A DNA stretch of 64,000 nucleotides from a virus. Position numbers and translations under genes: made by a program. The DNA lies in IMG/VR virus record IMGVR_UViG_3300009103_002144, positions 45,193 to 109,192 of that record, one strand, 5' to 3'. Position 1 is the stretch's first letter; every line of letters starts with the position of its first letter. Under the pieces are notes generated by a model. It did no database searches. It saw only the letters and a list, made by a program, of their open reading frames with translations, and was not told the origin of the DNA. Positions 52,352-60,247 of this stretch are shown one piece after another.

Positions 52352-53659
52352 TTAGATTTCAAAGGGTTCATCCTCTATTATCGTGTCCAATTTAACTATA
52401 TCGCCCCACAATCGTTGGATATGTTTTACCACAGCATCCCCATAATCGAGGTCTAAATCTCTTCCCTCATGTTCATGCTCTAGAGCCAATATTCCACCAT
52501 CAATGATTTCTGAAATAGTTATTATGGGTATATTATTCCCCCCCACCTGATTGATAAGGTCTTCTTTTACTTTTTTCCATCCATCATCATCTGCGACATC
52601 GTCAATTAGATAATCATTTTTATGAAGTGAAAAACTAAATAAGTTCAACTCTTCGCAGTCCTTCTCGGTTAGATATTGTCTCAAGAATGCTTCATCATTT
52701 AGTGACTCTCTGGCTATGAAGCATTCTTCTAATCCATATCTTTCTTCGATCTTCTGAAACAGAAAGAACCCAAGGTGGTAAGGGTTTATCGATCCAAGAT
52801 GGGGTCGAACAACTTCATTATGCATTTTTAAGAAGGGAAGATGTAGTCCTGAATCCAGATCAAGCTCATGCATTAATCGATAATGCCAATATGACGCCCA
52901 TCCTTCATTCATTATCTTTGTCCTGATTTGCGGCATAAAATACTGAGCATCATCAAGTACGATCCAAAGCAATTCTCGTTCCCACTCTTCAAGATTCGGA
53001 GACATTTCAGCTATAAAAGCTATTAAATTTTCTTCTCTAGAGATTGGATACACATCAGGATTGGGGGTCGTTTTTTTCTTTTTATAGTATCCTGACTTTA
53101 TGTCTATGATTAACTCTTTTCTTTGTTCTTTTTGACTGACATATTTTTTATACTGTCGTGGTACGTGAAGAGATAGCGCATGCGCTGCATCCAAAATTTC
53201 TTCAACTCTTTGCACTCCGATGCTGGGATCTTCTACGAGTTGATCGATATATCTTTTTGCATTTCTCATTCTAAGAATAACTTGGTCCGGTCGGGTGTGA
53301 CAGAATGTTATGTTGTTCTTAAAGAAGTCCGAGTGACCAATACAGTGTGCCATGATCAATATTTGAAGATACAATGGATTTTCTTCCATCAAGTATGCTA
53401 GCGATGGATCGCTGTTAATAATGAGTTCATAAGGTAGTCCCTCTAATCCAGCATTATACATTGTGTGAGTTCGTTCAAAGCTTTTCCCAAAGCTCCAGTG
53501 TCCGTAATGGGATGGCATCCCATGGTAGGCCATGGTCCCAATCATCTCATAATAATCACATGTTTCATAAAGAATGGGAAACCAATCAAGGCCATGATCT
53601 TCTGCCATCTTAATTAACTTAGCATCCCACTTTTGTAATTCTTCCAAAAATGATGACAT
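52352..53659 (-). CDS. spoVR: SpoVR-family protein (YcgB-like)
   Basis: A protein of 435 residues starting at ATG 53659, with GGGAG 7 bases upstream. Diagnostic SpoVR parts are LDWFPILYETCDYYEMIGTM and AYHGMPSHYGHWSFGKSFER near residues 25-65, GLPYELIINSDPSLAYLMEE at about 73-93, and the HSDFFKNN helix. Bacterial YcgB is about 510 residues, so the C-terminal part is shorter here. SpoVR acts in spore cortex formation in Bacillus and in stress physiology in Gram-negatives, with links to peptidoglycan enzymes. It is coupled to yeaH by a 1-bp overlap. Confidence 0.95.
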   Translation of the reverse strand: MSSFLEELQKWDAKLIKMAEDHGLDWFPILYETCDYYEMIGTMAYHGMPSHYGHWSFGKSFERTHTMYNAGLEGLPYELIINSDPSLAYLMEENPLYLQILIMAHCIGHSDFFKNNITFCHTRPDQVILRMRNAKRYIDQLVEDPSIGVQRVEEILDAAHALSLHVPRQYKKYVSQKEQRKELIIDIKSGYYKKKKTTPNPDVYPISREENLIAFIAEMSPNLEEWERELLWIVLDDAQYFMPQIRTKIMNEGWASYWHYRLMHELDLDSGLHLPFLKMHNEVVRPHLGSINPYHLGFFLFQKIEERYGLEECFIARESLNDEAFLRQYLTEKDCEELNLFSFSLHKNDYLIDDVADDDGWKKVKEDLINQVGGNNIPIITISEIIDGGILALEHEHEGRDLDLDYGDAVVKHIQRLWGDIVKLDTIIEDEPFEI

Positions 53660-54822
53660 CACATCTCTCCCTTGAAGAATCTTCTAAAAGCCGTCCAGAT
53701 ATCGTCTTTTGAATAAATCCCAGCTAACTTAAATTTATCGCACTCTAGCTGTTCGTAAAGCTTACTAAGTGTAGTATCACTAAGCCACTTCAGTCTTTCT
53801 TGATTCGGCTCTATCTCACAATACCCAAAAAATTGAATTTTGTCAAGAAGTGAATTGATTATATTAAGACACACATTATTGTCAGTCGGCCAGTTATCAC
53901 CATCAGAGCACTGGAAAACGTATGTGTTCCAGCTAGACTTGTGATATCTAGAACCTATTATGTCATCAGCCATTTTCAATGCTGATGACACCATAGTACC
54001 ACCACCTGATCCGCGACCAAAGAATTGCTCTTCTGTAACTTCATAAGCTTCTACATCATGAGCGATAAATACAATCTCTACCTTATCATACTTGGACCTA
54101 ATAAAGTGATATAGAAGAAAGAAAAAGCTTCTGGCTAAAAATTTCTTTTCTTTTGTCATAGATCCGGAGATGTCCATCAAGAACAGTATTGCTGCATTCG
54201 AAGACTTTTTCTCGGTTACCTTGTAATGCTTATAACGAAGGTCTTTTTCATGAAACGAGAATTCATCTTCATCACTCGCCAGCTTTCCAGTTCTTTTTGC
54301 TTTATTCTTCCTTTTTAATTTTTGTATTACCGTTTTCTTTTTGTCAAGTCTCGGTCTGATACCTTGTGATCGATATCCTTTTCTTTTTATTTTTTTTGCA
54401 ATAACTTGAGCATTTCTTTTCTTTTCAAAATTGGGTAATTCAAGATCATTAAACAAGTAGTCAGCAAGTTGCTCCAGGGTTAGTTCAACTTCGTAATATT
54501 CTTCACCTTTTTCCTGTCCAGGCTTATCAGGTTTTCCTCTACCCTGTTTTTCTTTTTCGCCAATCTTCTGACCGCGCTGGACATCTTTTCCCTGAGCTGA
54601 CCCAACTCTTCTAGACCCATTATCTCCATATACGAAACGATACTCTTTAATTCCACGAACGGGTATCTTGAATTTTTTCTTTCCGTCCTTGCCAATAATT
54701 GACTCTTCAGCCACAATATTGTGAATGCCCTCTTTAATCGCTTTCTCGATCTTCTTACGGTGACGGGCCCGATCCGATGCTGATCTATCGGCAATTGTTT
54801 TATGACGTCGGAAAATTGACAT
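53659..54822 (-). CDS. yeaH: YeaH/YhbH-family protein (DUF444, VWA-like)
   Basis: A 387-residue protein. The N-terminus FRRHKTIADRSASDRARHRK then KIEKAIKEGIHNI is the DUF444 signature. The middle is very basic. The VWA-like domain has MIDAS residues Asp217-x-Ser219-x-Ser221 in FLMDISGSM and Thr276 in SGGGTMVS. E. coli YeaH is about 427 residues. It is the first gene of the triad operon; its stop overlaps the SpoVR start. In bacteria it is co-transcribed with prkA under RpoS, and its VWA domain likely scaffolds the PrkA/SpoVR complex. Confidence 0.95.
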   Translation of the reverse strand: MSIFRRHKTIADRSASDRARHRKKIEKAIKEGIHNIVAEESIIGKDGKKKFKIPVRGIKEYRFVYGDNGSRRVGSAQGKDVQRGQKIGEKEKQGRGKPDKPGQEKGEEYYEVELTLEQLADYLFNDLELPNFEKKRNAQVIAKKIKRKGYRSQGIRPRLDKKKTVIQKLKRKNKAKRTGKLASDEDEFSFHEKDLRYKHYKVTEKKSSNAAILFLMDISGSMTKEKKFLARSFFFLLYHFIRSKYDKVEIVFIAHDVEAYEVTEEQFFGRGSGGGTMVSSALKMADDIIGSRYHKSSWNTYVFQCSDGDNWPTDNNVCLNIINSLLDKIQFFGYCEIEPNQERLKWLSDTTLSKLYEQLECDKFKLAGIYSKDDIWTAFRRFFKGEM

Positions 54823-54848
54823 ATAAACCTCTGTATTAACTATTCAGA

Positions 54849-55265
54849 TTATAGAAGACAGACTGCTTTAAGAAAGTAACCTGCTTCGATATGGTCAACA
54901 AGATAGGACAAACAATTGGATATTGCCTTGTCTTTCGTCACCCATTCATATCCTTCATGCTCCAATATTCCAGAATGCGGATTAGGCGTGATTTGAGGGA
55001 TCTTATCTGTGATAGCAGAATATGTTGCCAGACGATCGTCTTTCAAAGTCGGGAGTGGTGCTAGCATTTCTTGAGGCTCTACGAATATTGAGCACTCCTC
55101 GAATGTTTCTCTTTTAGCAGCAGTAATATCACTTTCTCCTCTATCGATCACGCCCTTAGGAATATCATATTTCCCATCATTACGAATTAACACAAGCATC
55201 AGGTCTGGATTATCTGCTTTGAAAATTACAAATCCGGCGCCCTGTTTATTCTTTCCCTCGGTCAT
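54849..55265 (-). CDS. Nudix hydrolase
   Basis: A protein of 138 residues begun at ATG 55265, with GGAGG 6 bases upstream (another ATG at 55271 is too close to the site). The Nudix box reads GVIDRGESDITAAKRETFEE (G-x5-E-x7-RE-x2-EE), with Ser where the usual Gly follows; the preceding DIPKG is typical of NTP or dinucleoside polyphosphate hydrolases. It may act on nucleotide metabolites or nucleotide sugars. It overlaps the mannose isomerase gene by 20 bp. Confidence 0.87.
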   Translation of the reverse strand: MTEGKNKQGAGFVIFKADNPDLMLVLIRNDGKYDIPKGVIDRGESDITAAKRETFEECSIFVEPQEMLAPLPTLKDDRLATYSAITDKIPQITPNPHSGILEHEGYEWVTKDKAISNCLSYLVDHIEAGYFLKAVCLL

Positions 55266-55584
55266 AGTCATCCTCCAATCTTACCACATCTTCTAAATAA
55301 GGTGTGCTAACTTCAATGACTTCAACGCTGGTTTCATTTGCGCCAAAGCGATGTACCTGTCCTACGTTGATGTGCAAAGAATTTCCCGGCATAACTTTGG
55401 TAATTGTACCATCATCTTCGTAATTGTAGAGTACTCCCTTAAGAACATATACTGTCTCTTCTTTGATCATGTGAAATTGTTTTGATAACCGATGACCAGC
55501 ATTGATATGCAAAAGCTTACCAACGTATGCATTTGTTTCGGCCCATACTACTTCATAACCCCAGGGTTTTTCAATTTTTCTCAT
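55246..55584 (-). CDS. Mannose-6-phosphate isomerase, type II cupin domain
   Basis: A 112-residue cupin. EKPWGYEVVW at the N-terminus is the signature of the PMI cupin found at the C-terminus of ManC/AlgA. LLHINAGHRLSKQFHMIKEE gives the metal-binding His/Glu set, and SLHINVGQVHRFGA the second cupin motif. It would convert fructose-6-P to mannose-6-P as a free-standing domain. Together with the PMM at 57755 it would feed GDP-mannose synthesis for the gmd/fcl genes. Confidence 0.88.
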   Translation of the reverse strand: MRKIEKPWGYEVVWAETNAYVGKLLHINAGHRLSKQFHMIKEETVYVLKGVLYNYEDDGTITKVMPGNSLHINVGQVHRFGANETSVEVIEVSTPYLEDVVRLEDDYDRGKE

Positions 55585-56077
55585 TCTTTTCTGCCTCTTC
55601 TAATAGCCAAGATGAGCTTTGCACTTTTCCTCCACCGACGTTGAAAATGACCTTACACCCAACTTCCTGACATATATCCCATTCCGGTATATCTTTTGGC
55701 TCGGCTCTATCTCCACCCTTCGTGAAAAAATCGGGTTTAAGATCAGCAATCGCTCCGATAACCGTTTGACCACCATCATCCCAAATAATTGCTGCATCTA
55801 CCCCTCGGATTCCAGCGATTATTTCTGCTCTTTCAGCAGCAGGCATAAAAGCCCTTCCCTTTTTTCGTTTCAGAAATCCATCTCCGTTAACAATGACAGC
55901 TACATACCCGCCATCTTGTTCTGCCATATCAACTGTTTCGAGGATGCATCTTAGGTGACCAACATGAAGAGGGTCGAACCCTCCTGATGTCATATAGACG
56001 TTGATCCCCTTTCCTCCCCAAATTCCATCTCTGTCGATATACTCTCTAAATTCTTTGACTGATGCGTAAACTTTCAT
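55571..56077 (-). CDS. HldE C-terminal/RfaE2-like nucleotidyltransferase
   Basis: A 168-residue cytidylyltransferase-fold protein. The HxGH site is in TSGGFDPLHVGHLRCI at about 31-46; LKPDFFTKGGDR at about 113-124 is the KGGD segment of the HldE adenylyltransferase domain, and GGGKVQSSSWLLEE matches its C-terminal DGxSTT region. It resembles the D-glycero-D-manno-heptose-1-P adenylyltransferase part of HldE without the kinase half. Glycerol-3-P cytidylyltransferase is the other possibility. Overlaps the helicase gene by 4 bp. Confidence 0.82.
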   Translation of the reverse strand: MKVYASVKEFREYIDRDGIWGGKGINVYMTSGGFDPLHVGHLRCILETVDMAEQDGGYVAVIVNGDGFLKRKKGRAFMPAAERAEIIAGIRGVDAAIIWDDGGQTVIGAIADLKPDFFTKGGDRAEPKDIPEWDICQEVGCKVIFNVGGGKVQSSSWLLEEAEKNEKN

Positions 56078-57708
56078 TTTTGTAAACTATCCTTGAACCC
56101 CTGCGGGAACATTGAACGATTTCTATTATAAAACATCTCAAAATCTGAGTCTAAGATGTACGTAATCGCGGTGTCTTCATTGGACCTAACTGACCGACCT
56201 GCAGCCTGAACTATTGTCTTCGCCGTTTGTAGTGGATACCACCATTTCCACTTATTCATCTTTTTTCGTACTAGCTTATCGCCTAAGTATGGATACGGCA
56301 CCTTACAGATGATCTGGAACCGACTTAAGTCACCTTTGAGGTCAACACCTTCAGTCATGGATGGTGAGATGAGTACGGTGGCCTTCCTGGCCTTCATATG
56401 CTTTTCTAAAACCTTCTCTCTGTTTTCAGAATTATGAATTAACAAACGAGCGCTACGAACGTTTCTCTTGATATAATTCGCGACTTTATAAGAATGACAA
56501 TGAATAATTCCCTTATCATTCTTATGCTGTTCTAAAATAGCTTTCACTGCTTGTACCATTCTTGGAAGCGTATCATCGATTGTTTTTGAGCTCATTTTTC
56601 CAATACCACTATAAATAACCGGCCGGTTTTCAATAGGAAACGGACTAGGTAGACTGATAAAAGCTGCTTTATCCTCGGGAATTCCGACGCTTTCTGTGAA
56701 TGCTTTTTTATCAAGAATAGTTGCAGACATCAGAATAACGACTTCACCGTAATTGTATAAATGCTCATTCGCAAATGGAGCGATATCGATCGGTTTAAAT
56801 TCGATTTTTCGCCCAGAGCGTCCATCCGCTGCAATCTCATTCATGACCCAATTTTCAGAGTTGTATAATTTCAAAAATCTTCGAACCTTACAGACATGCT
56901 TATCCATGACCTCAAACTTCTTAGCAATGGATGCGAATTCTCCAGACTTAATCTTCTCTGTTAATCCCACATATTTTTCTAACATCTGCTCTAAATGCTT
57001 AAGCTTCCCAGCGATTGTTGGGACGTACGTCTCTTCAATCCACTTTACATACTTCGCAGCAGTCAAAGACTTGGGAACTTCAAAATTGAGAAAACTTTTA
57101 CAAAATCGATTTGAGATTGTAATCTCGATGAACTTGCTTAATTGCGAATCAACATTATGCGCTTCATCAATGATGAGTACTTGTCGAGGAGTTAGTTTTC
57201 CAGCGTACTGTGTTTCCGCTAAAAAATATGGAAAGTTAGTTACTCCTTCTGGAGACTTCAGGAAACTTTCCTTTGCATTTCGATATACACAATTAAACGT
57301 ACAAGCTTTCCAAAATGCGCTTCCCTTCTCTGCTGTCTTTAGGGTCCTTAAGCTCTCCCCACAAGAAGTTTTTTTATTAAACCTACAAGTATAATTTGAG
57401 GATGACTTAATCGATTTCATTGGTCCGGAAAATCCGCCGAAATCTTTAACGTATTGTTCTTGTAGTATTTTTTGTGTTGTTAAGAAATAAGATCCCCGAT
57501 CGAATAACCCTGCTGTGTTTGACAGCTTTTCGGTGAGGTATCTAGCGACAGTTAAACCCACCGCGCTTTTACCAACCCCTGTACCCGCTTCAATGATGAT
57601 GAACCGCTTACCCTCTGTAAGGTGCTTATTAAGCGCAAATTCGATCGCTTCCTTTTGCTGTGGTCTAATTTGTTTATATGGAAAATGTTTAGAATATTGA
57701 AGGCTCAT
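56074..57708 (-). CDS. XPD/DinG-like superfamily 2 helicase with Fe-S cluster
   Basis: A 544-residue helicase. Walker A AGTGVGKS (41-48); four Cys at 108, 116, 136 and 140 (TCRF, TSCGE, KACTF, FNCVY) match the 4Fe-4S domain of XPD/DinG; motif II DEAH at 181-184; later VAFISLPSPFP-like region, TVLISPSMTEGVDL and QAAGRSVRSNED for motifs V-VI. It would unwind DNA 5' to 3' in replication or repair. A perfect 8-bp stem that covers its ribosome-binding site precedes it. Confidence 0.92.
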   Translation of the reverse strand: MSLQYSKHFPYKQIRPQQKEAIEFALNKHLTEGKRFIIIEAGTGVGKSAVGLTVARYLTEKLSNTAGLFDRGSYFLTTQKILQEQYVKDFGGFSGPMKSIKSSSNYTCRFNKKTSCGESLRTLKTAEKGSAFWKACTFNCVYRNAKESFLKSPEGVTNFPYFLAETQYAGKLTPRQVLIIDEAHNVDSQLSKFIEITISNRFCKSFLNFEVPKSLTAAKYVKWIEETYVPTIAGKLKHLEQMLEKYVGLTEKIKSGEFASIAKKFEVMDKHVCKVRRFLKLYNSENWVMNEIAADGRSGRKIEFKPIDIAPFANEHLYNYGEVVILMSATILDKKAFTESVGIPEDKAAFISLPSPFPIENRPVIYSGIGKMSSKTIDDTLPRMVQAVKAILEQHKNDKGIIHCHSYKVANYIKRNVRSARLLIHNSENREKVLEKHMKARKATVLISPSMTEGVDLKGDLSRFQIICKVPYPYLGDKLVRKKMNKWKWWYPLQTAKTIVQAAGRSVRSNEDTAITYILDSDFEMFYNRNRSMFPQGFKDSLQK

Positions 57709-57710
57709 GC

Positions 57711-57751
57711 AAAACTCCTTGTACTTATTGTACGTTTCTCATAGGAGTTTT
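57711..57751 (-). promoter_or_regulatory. Nested hairpin sequestering the helicase ribosome-binding site
   Basis: On the minus strand AAAACTCC (57751-57744) pairs perfectly with GGAGTTTT (57718-57711), and the loop contains a second stem GTAC-N5-GTAC (57733-57730 with 57724-57721). The right arm contains the GGAG ribosome-binding site, 6 bases before the ATG at 57708. There is no T-tract, so translation control is more likely than termination. Confidence 0.5.
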
Positions 57752-57754
57752 ACA

Positions 57755-58546
57755 TCATTCCTGAAGCTTTTTAATCAGCTGCTGGATAATCTCGATTGTA
57801 TTCTCTGGACCAGTTGTTTGCCATGCTCGACCTTCTTTTTTGAGCGCCTCATAAATGTGCCAGTCATTACCACCGACTTCACATCGATCACCAATGAAAT
57901 ATATTTCTCGCTCCGGATAGTGTTGTAATCCGTATGTTTTATTCCACCCATCTGGATAGATATCAAAACTGGTTGTACCGCCCAGTGCCACAGTCACCGG
58001 AATTTTTTCAGTTTTGAGATATTTTTGCAGCTCTTCCATGTAGGTCTCTCTTATCTTCCACTCTTCATCTTGACAAGCCCACCCATATCGAAGTGTATTA
58101 TTCGCTATTCTACCAATAGGGCACCAATTTAATAGCGAACCTCGATATTGAAAAAACGTTCCGGTAAAATTAACATCGGGATAAAGCATTGCAATTTCAG
58201 CTTGATGTTCGAATAACCATCGCATAATTTTTTTGTAGGCTCTTGGATTGATATTTTTTATCATATCAGCTTCGTGAAGCATTTCATATGAAGCAGCTTT
58301 CCATCGAAGTAGTTTAGTCCCATTACAAGGAAGAAGGTCAACGTTTGTTATATCAACTCCACCCACCTCAAACATGGCGGCACATTGTTCTTGGATATAC
58401 TCTAAGTCTGAGCCTGATATTATTCCAATCTTTGCAAATTTCTCAAGAGACCTAAGAGCAGATATAACGTTATTTCCTATATTCTCTCTTGGGGGTGTTA
58501 GTGTACCGTCCATATCGAATAGTACCACTGCATTTTTTGTTATCAT
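57755..58546 (-). CDS. Eukaryote-type phosphomannomutase (HAD family)
   Basis: A 263-residue HAD enzyme closely like eukaryotic PMM1/PMM2. Motifs: VVLFDMDGTLTPPRENI with nucleophile Asp11 and Asp13, IGIISGSDLEYIQEQ, GTFFQYRGSLLNWCPIGR, GGTTSFDIYPDGWNKTYGL, and IYFIGDRCEVGGND. These are the same landmarks as in human PMM2 (FDVDGTL, GG-x-ISFDVFPDGWDK, GDK-x4-GGND), with length about 246. It converts mannose-6-P to mannose-1-P. Bacterial PMM is normally a different, larger family, so this is a notable type. It starts after a divergent gap with the protease gene. Confidence 0.92.
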   Translation of the reverse strand: MITKNAVVLFDMDGTLTPPRENIGNNVISALRSLEKFAKIGIISGSDLEYIQEQCAAMFEVGGVDITNVDLLPCNGTKLLRWKAASYEMLHEADMIKNINPRAYKKIMRWLFEHQAEIAMLYPDVNFTGTFFQYRGSLLNWCPIGRIANNTLRYGWACQDEEWKIRETYMEELQKYLKTEKIPVTVALGGTTSFDIYPDGWNKTYGLQHYPEREIYFIGDRCEVGGNDWHIYEALKKEGRAWQTTGPENTIEIIQQLIKKLQE

Positions 58547-58603
58547 TTTCAGAAACTCTCGCTAGGTGATAAGTAAATTTAGGCAGTTTAATTTGGAAAG
58601 TGC

Positions 58604-59386
58604 ATGAATAGTAAAAAATATAGCTGGATAATTCCACTCTCACTTTTCATTCTTACATTGGTGAGTGTAGCAAATTTTATGCTTATAACGCTTGATGTAA
58701 GACAAGATAACGACTCACTAAGAAGAGCAGAAACCTATTTTCCAATTGAGTCATTTGTAATGGTAACACAAGACCTCGTAACGTTTCAACAAATTTGTAA
58801 TTCAGAGGGTGAAGATTGTTTACCTGTTTCCGTTCCACAGTTTCAAATGTCTGGAACGGGGTCAGGGGTGATTGTAGGGCAACAAGACGGTAAATCACTA
58901 GTTGTCACCGCAGGTCATGTCTGTGTAAATAATAGCGTTCGGGTACCTATGACTGAGGATTTGACTAGTCAGTATACCATTAGTTTAGAAACCGGATATG
59001 GAGAAACAGGATACGGTACAGTAATCGCAATCGATATGCCAAATGATTTATGTCTTCTAATATCGGACACCTATCTCGGACCAGCTCTAGAAATAGCAGA
59101 TGAAGAACCGTTGCTACATGAAAAAGTATATAACATGGCATCACCTTTAGGGCTAGCCGTTCCAGTTGCTGTTCCAGTTTTTGATGGCTACTTTTCAGGT
59201 CAGGTATCAACGTTATATATTTTTACAATCCCAGCAGCCCCGGGTTCAAGCGGCTCTCCGGTGATGAATAAAAACCGAGAGGTTGTCTCTATTATTAACG
59301 CAGCTGCCGTAAGTTTCGATGAATATGCAATTGGATGCAGAACACAAGCGTTAAGGAACTTCTTAATTTCTGCTGGAGTACTCTAG
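58604..59386 (+). CDS. Membrane-anchored trypsin-like serine protease
   Basis: A 260-residue plus-strand protein. An N-terminal signal anchor at residues 8-30 (WIIPLSLFILTLVSVANFML) is followed by a chymotrypsin-fold domain with catalytic His105 (VTAGHVC), Asp148 (DMPNDLCLL) and Ser216 (APGSSGSPV). There are Cys pairs at 65/72 and 107/150 that could form disulfides, as expected for a periplasmic protein. It probably sits in the host periplasm and cleaves envelope proteins. Its 3' end overlaps the minus gene at 59363 by 24 bp. Confidence 0.88.
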   Translation: MNSKKYSWIIPLSLFILTLVSVANFMLITLDVRQDNDSLRRAETYFPIESFVMVTQDLVTFQQICNSEGEDCLPVSVPQFQMSGTGSGVIVGQQDGKSLVVTAGHVCVNNSVRVPMTEDLTSQYTISLETGYGETGYGTVIAIDMPNDLCLLISDTYLGPALEIADEEPLLHEKVYNMASPLGLAVPVAVPVFDGYFSGQVSTLYIFTIPAAPGSSGSPVMNKNREVVSIINAAAVSFDEYAIGCRTQALRNFLISAGVL

Positions 59387-59719
59387 AAGTCTTTTGATGA
59401 CTGCTTCCATGAGTTCAAACTTAGGGTCGGAATCAAGTTTTGAGACCAGATCAGAGTATTGGTTCCGAGCCCATAGCGTTGCTTGCTCTTCATCCGCAAA
59501 TGTTCTAAGACCGCTATCATACCCCAGAGGAGGGCATGTAATTTCAACACCATGCTGTCCCCATGCAGTCGGATACATTTCAACTTCGACTCGAGCATCA
59601 TGAAAAAAGCTAATTGGTTTTGGGTCTATTGTACGATAATTGCTACCAGGCCCGTCTTCGGCTAGTCTTTCTTCTTTATTGATAGAACCTTTATTTGTTT
59701 TTTTATCGAGTCCATGCAC
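59363..59719 (-). CDS. Hypothetical protein, unknown
   Basis: A 118-residue reading frame from a GTG at 59719 without a clear ribosome-binding site; the true start may be further downstream, as the first 19 codons overlap the gene at 59662. It has a Trp/Gly/Cys-containing strand region (TAWGQHGVEITCPPLGYD) and a C-terminal helix. No domain recognised. The tail overlaps the protease gene on the other strand. Confidence 0.5.
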   Translation of the reverse strand: MHGLDKKTNKGSINKEERLAEDGPGSNYRTIDPKPISFFHDARVEVEMYPTAWGQHGVEITCPPLGYDSGLRTFADEEQATLWARNQYSDLVSKLDSDPKFELMEAVIKRLLEYSSRN

Positions 59720-59955
59720 TTTCTTAATTCTCTCATTGTCTCTTGCTCATTGCAAGTCGAAGCCGCAATGTATGCTTTGTTTAAGTATAGCAAACACTTC
59801 CTTAATTGATATTGTAGATCAACTCGTTTCAAATCGCGCATATCACTAAACCCTGATGTGGGGAGGCACGAAATTAAGTATTCATTTATTTGTGATATTC
59901 TTTGATTGATCGTTATCGTTTTCGTATACGTGCACTCTGCGAAAGCTCTTACCAT
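59662..59955 (-). CDS. Small helical protein, unknown
   Basis: A 97-residue reading frame overlapping its upstream gene by 74 bp. Its ATG at 59955 has no good ribosome-binding site; the next ATG is at 59841 (59 residues). The C-terminal part is basic helix (QLRKCLLYLNKAYIAASTCN). The start and even reality of the first 25 residues are unsure. Confidence 0.4.
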   Translation of the reverse strand: MVRAFAECTYTKTITINQRISQINEYLISCLPTSGFSDMRDLKRVDLQYQLRKCLLYLNKAYIAASTCNEQETMRELRKCMDSIKKQIKVLSIKKKD

Positions 59956-60145
59956 ACGAGTTATGATCTACCAATATGGTCTGACACCGCGATATTTTAT
60001 TCATTTCAATAAAGTCTAGACTAAAATGTTCAGACTCTGTATCAATGCCCATTTCATTACACGCTTCTAGTGCAATAGCTTCTCCATCAAATACACCAAG
60101 AATTCTAGTACCATCCCAAGATTTTAAGCTAGCTACTACCAACAT
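59882..60145 (-). CDS. Small protein, unknown
   Basis: An 87-residue protein with ATG at 60145 after AAAGGG 5 bases upstream. The N-terminal part (LVVASLKSWDGTRILGVFDG, then EAIALEACNEMGI) looks like two strands and a helix. No family recognised. It is divergent from the VWA lipoprotein gene with a 102-bp gap. Confidence 0.5.
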   Translation of the reverse strand: MLVVASLKSWDGTRILGVFDGEAIALEACNEMGIDTESEHFSLDFIEMNKISRCQTILVDHNSYGKSFRRVHVYENDNDQSKNITNK

Positions 60146-60233
60146 AACTGCCCTTTAGCGTCCATATCCAAAAACATAAACAAATGATGCTAAAAGTACA
60201 CGGTTTAAACGAACTTCTCTTATATTTATTTTT

Positions 60234-60242
60234 AAGGGAGGT
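60234..60242 (+). promoter_or_regulatory. Strong ribosome-binding site AAGGGAGGT
   Basis: This near-perfect anti-16S complement lies 5-6 bases before the ATG of the VWA lipoprotein, much stronger than most sites in the window, so high expression is likely. Confidence 0.7.
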
Positions 60243-60247
60243 TACCA

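Noticed and set aside
49942-54822. Idea that the window is a bacterial chromosome because of PrkA, SpoVR, YeaH and PIN-PhoH
   Set aside because: These genes are flanked on both sides by phage structural and regulatory genes in the same orientation, with no housekeeping genes, rRNA or tRNA.
55571-56077. Reading the nucleotidyltransferase as the missing GDP-mannose pyrophosphorylase
   Set aside because: It has the HxGH site of the cytidylyltransferase fold and the KGGD segment of HldE-C, not the GxGxRLxPLT motif of mannose-1-P guanylyltransferases.
56753-57394. Long plus-strand frame of 213 codons inside the helicase gene
   Set aside because: It is a shadow of the minus-strand XPD/DinG-like gene, which has all helicase motifs; the plus frame has no ribosome-binding site and no recognisable domain.
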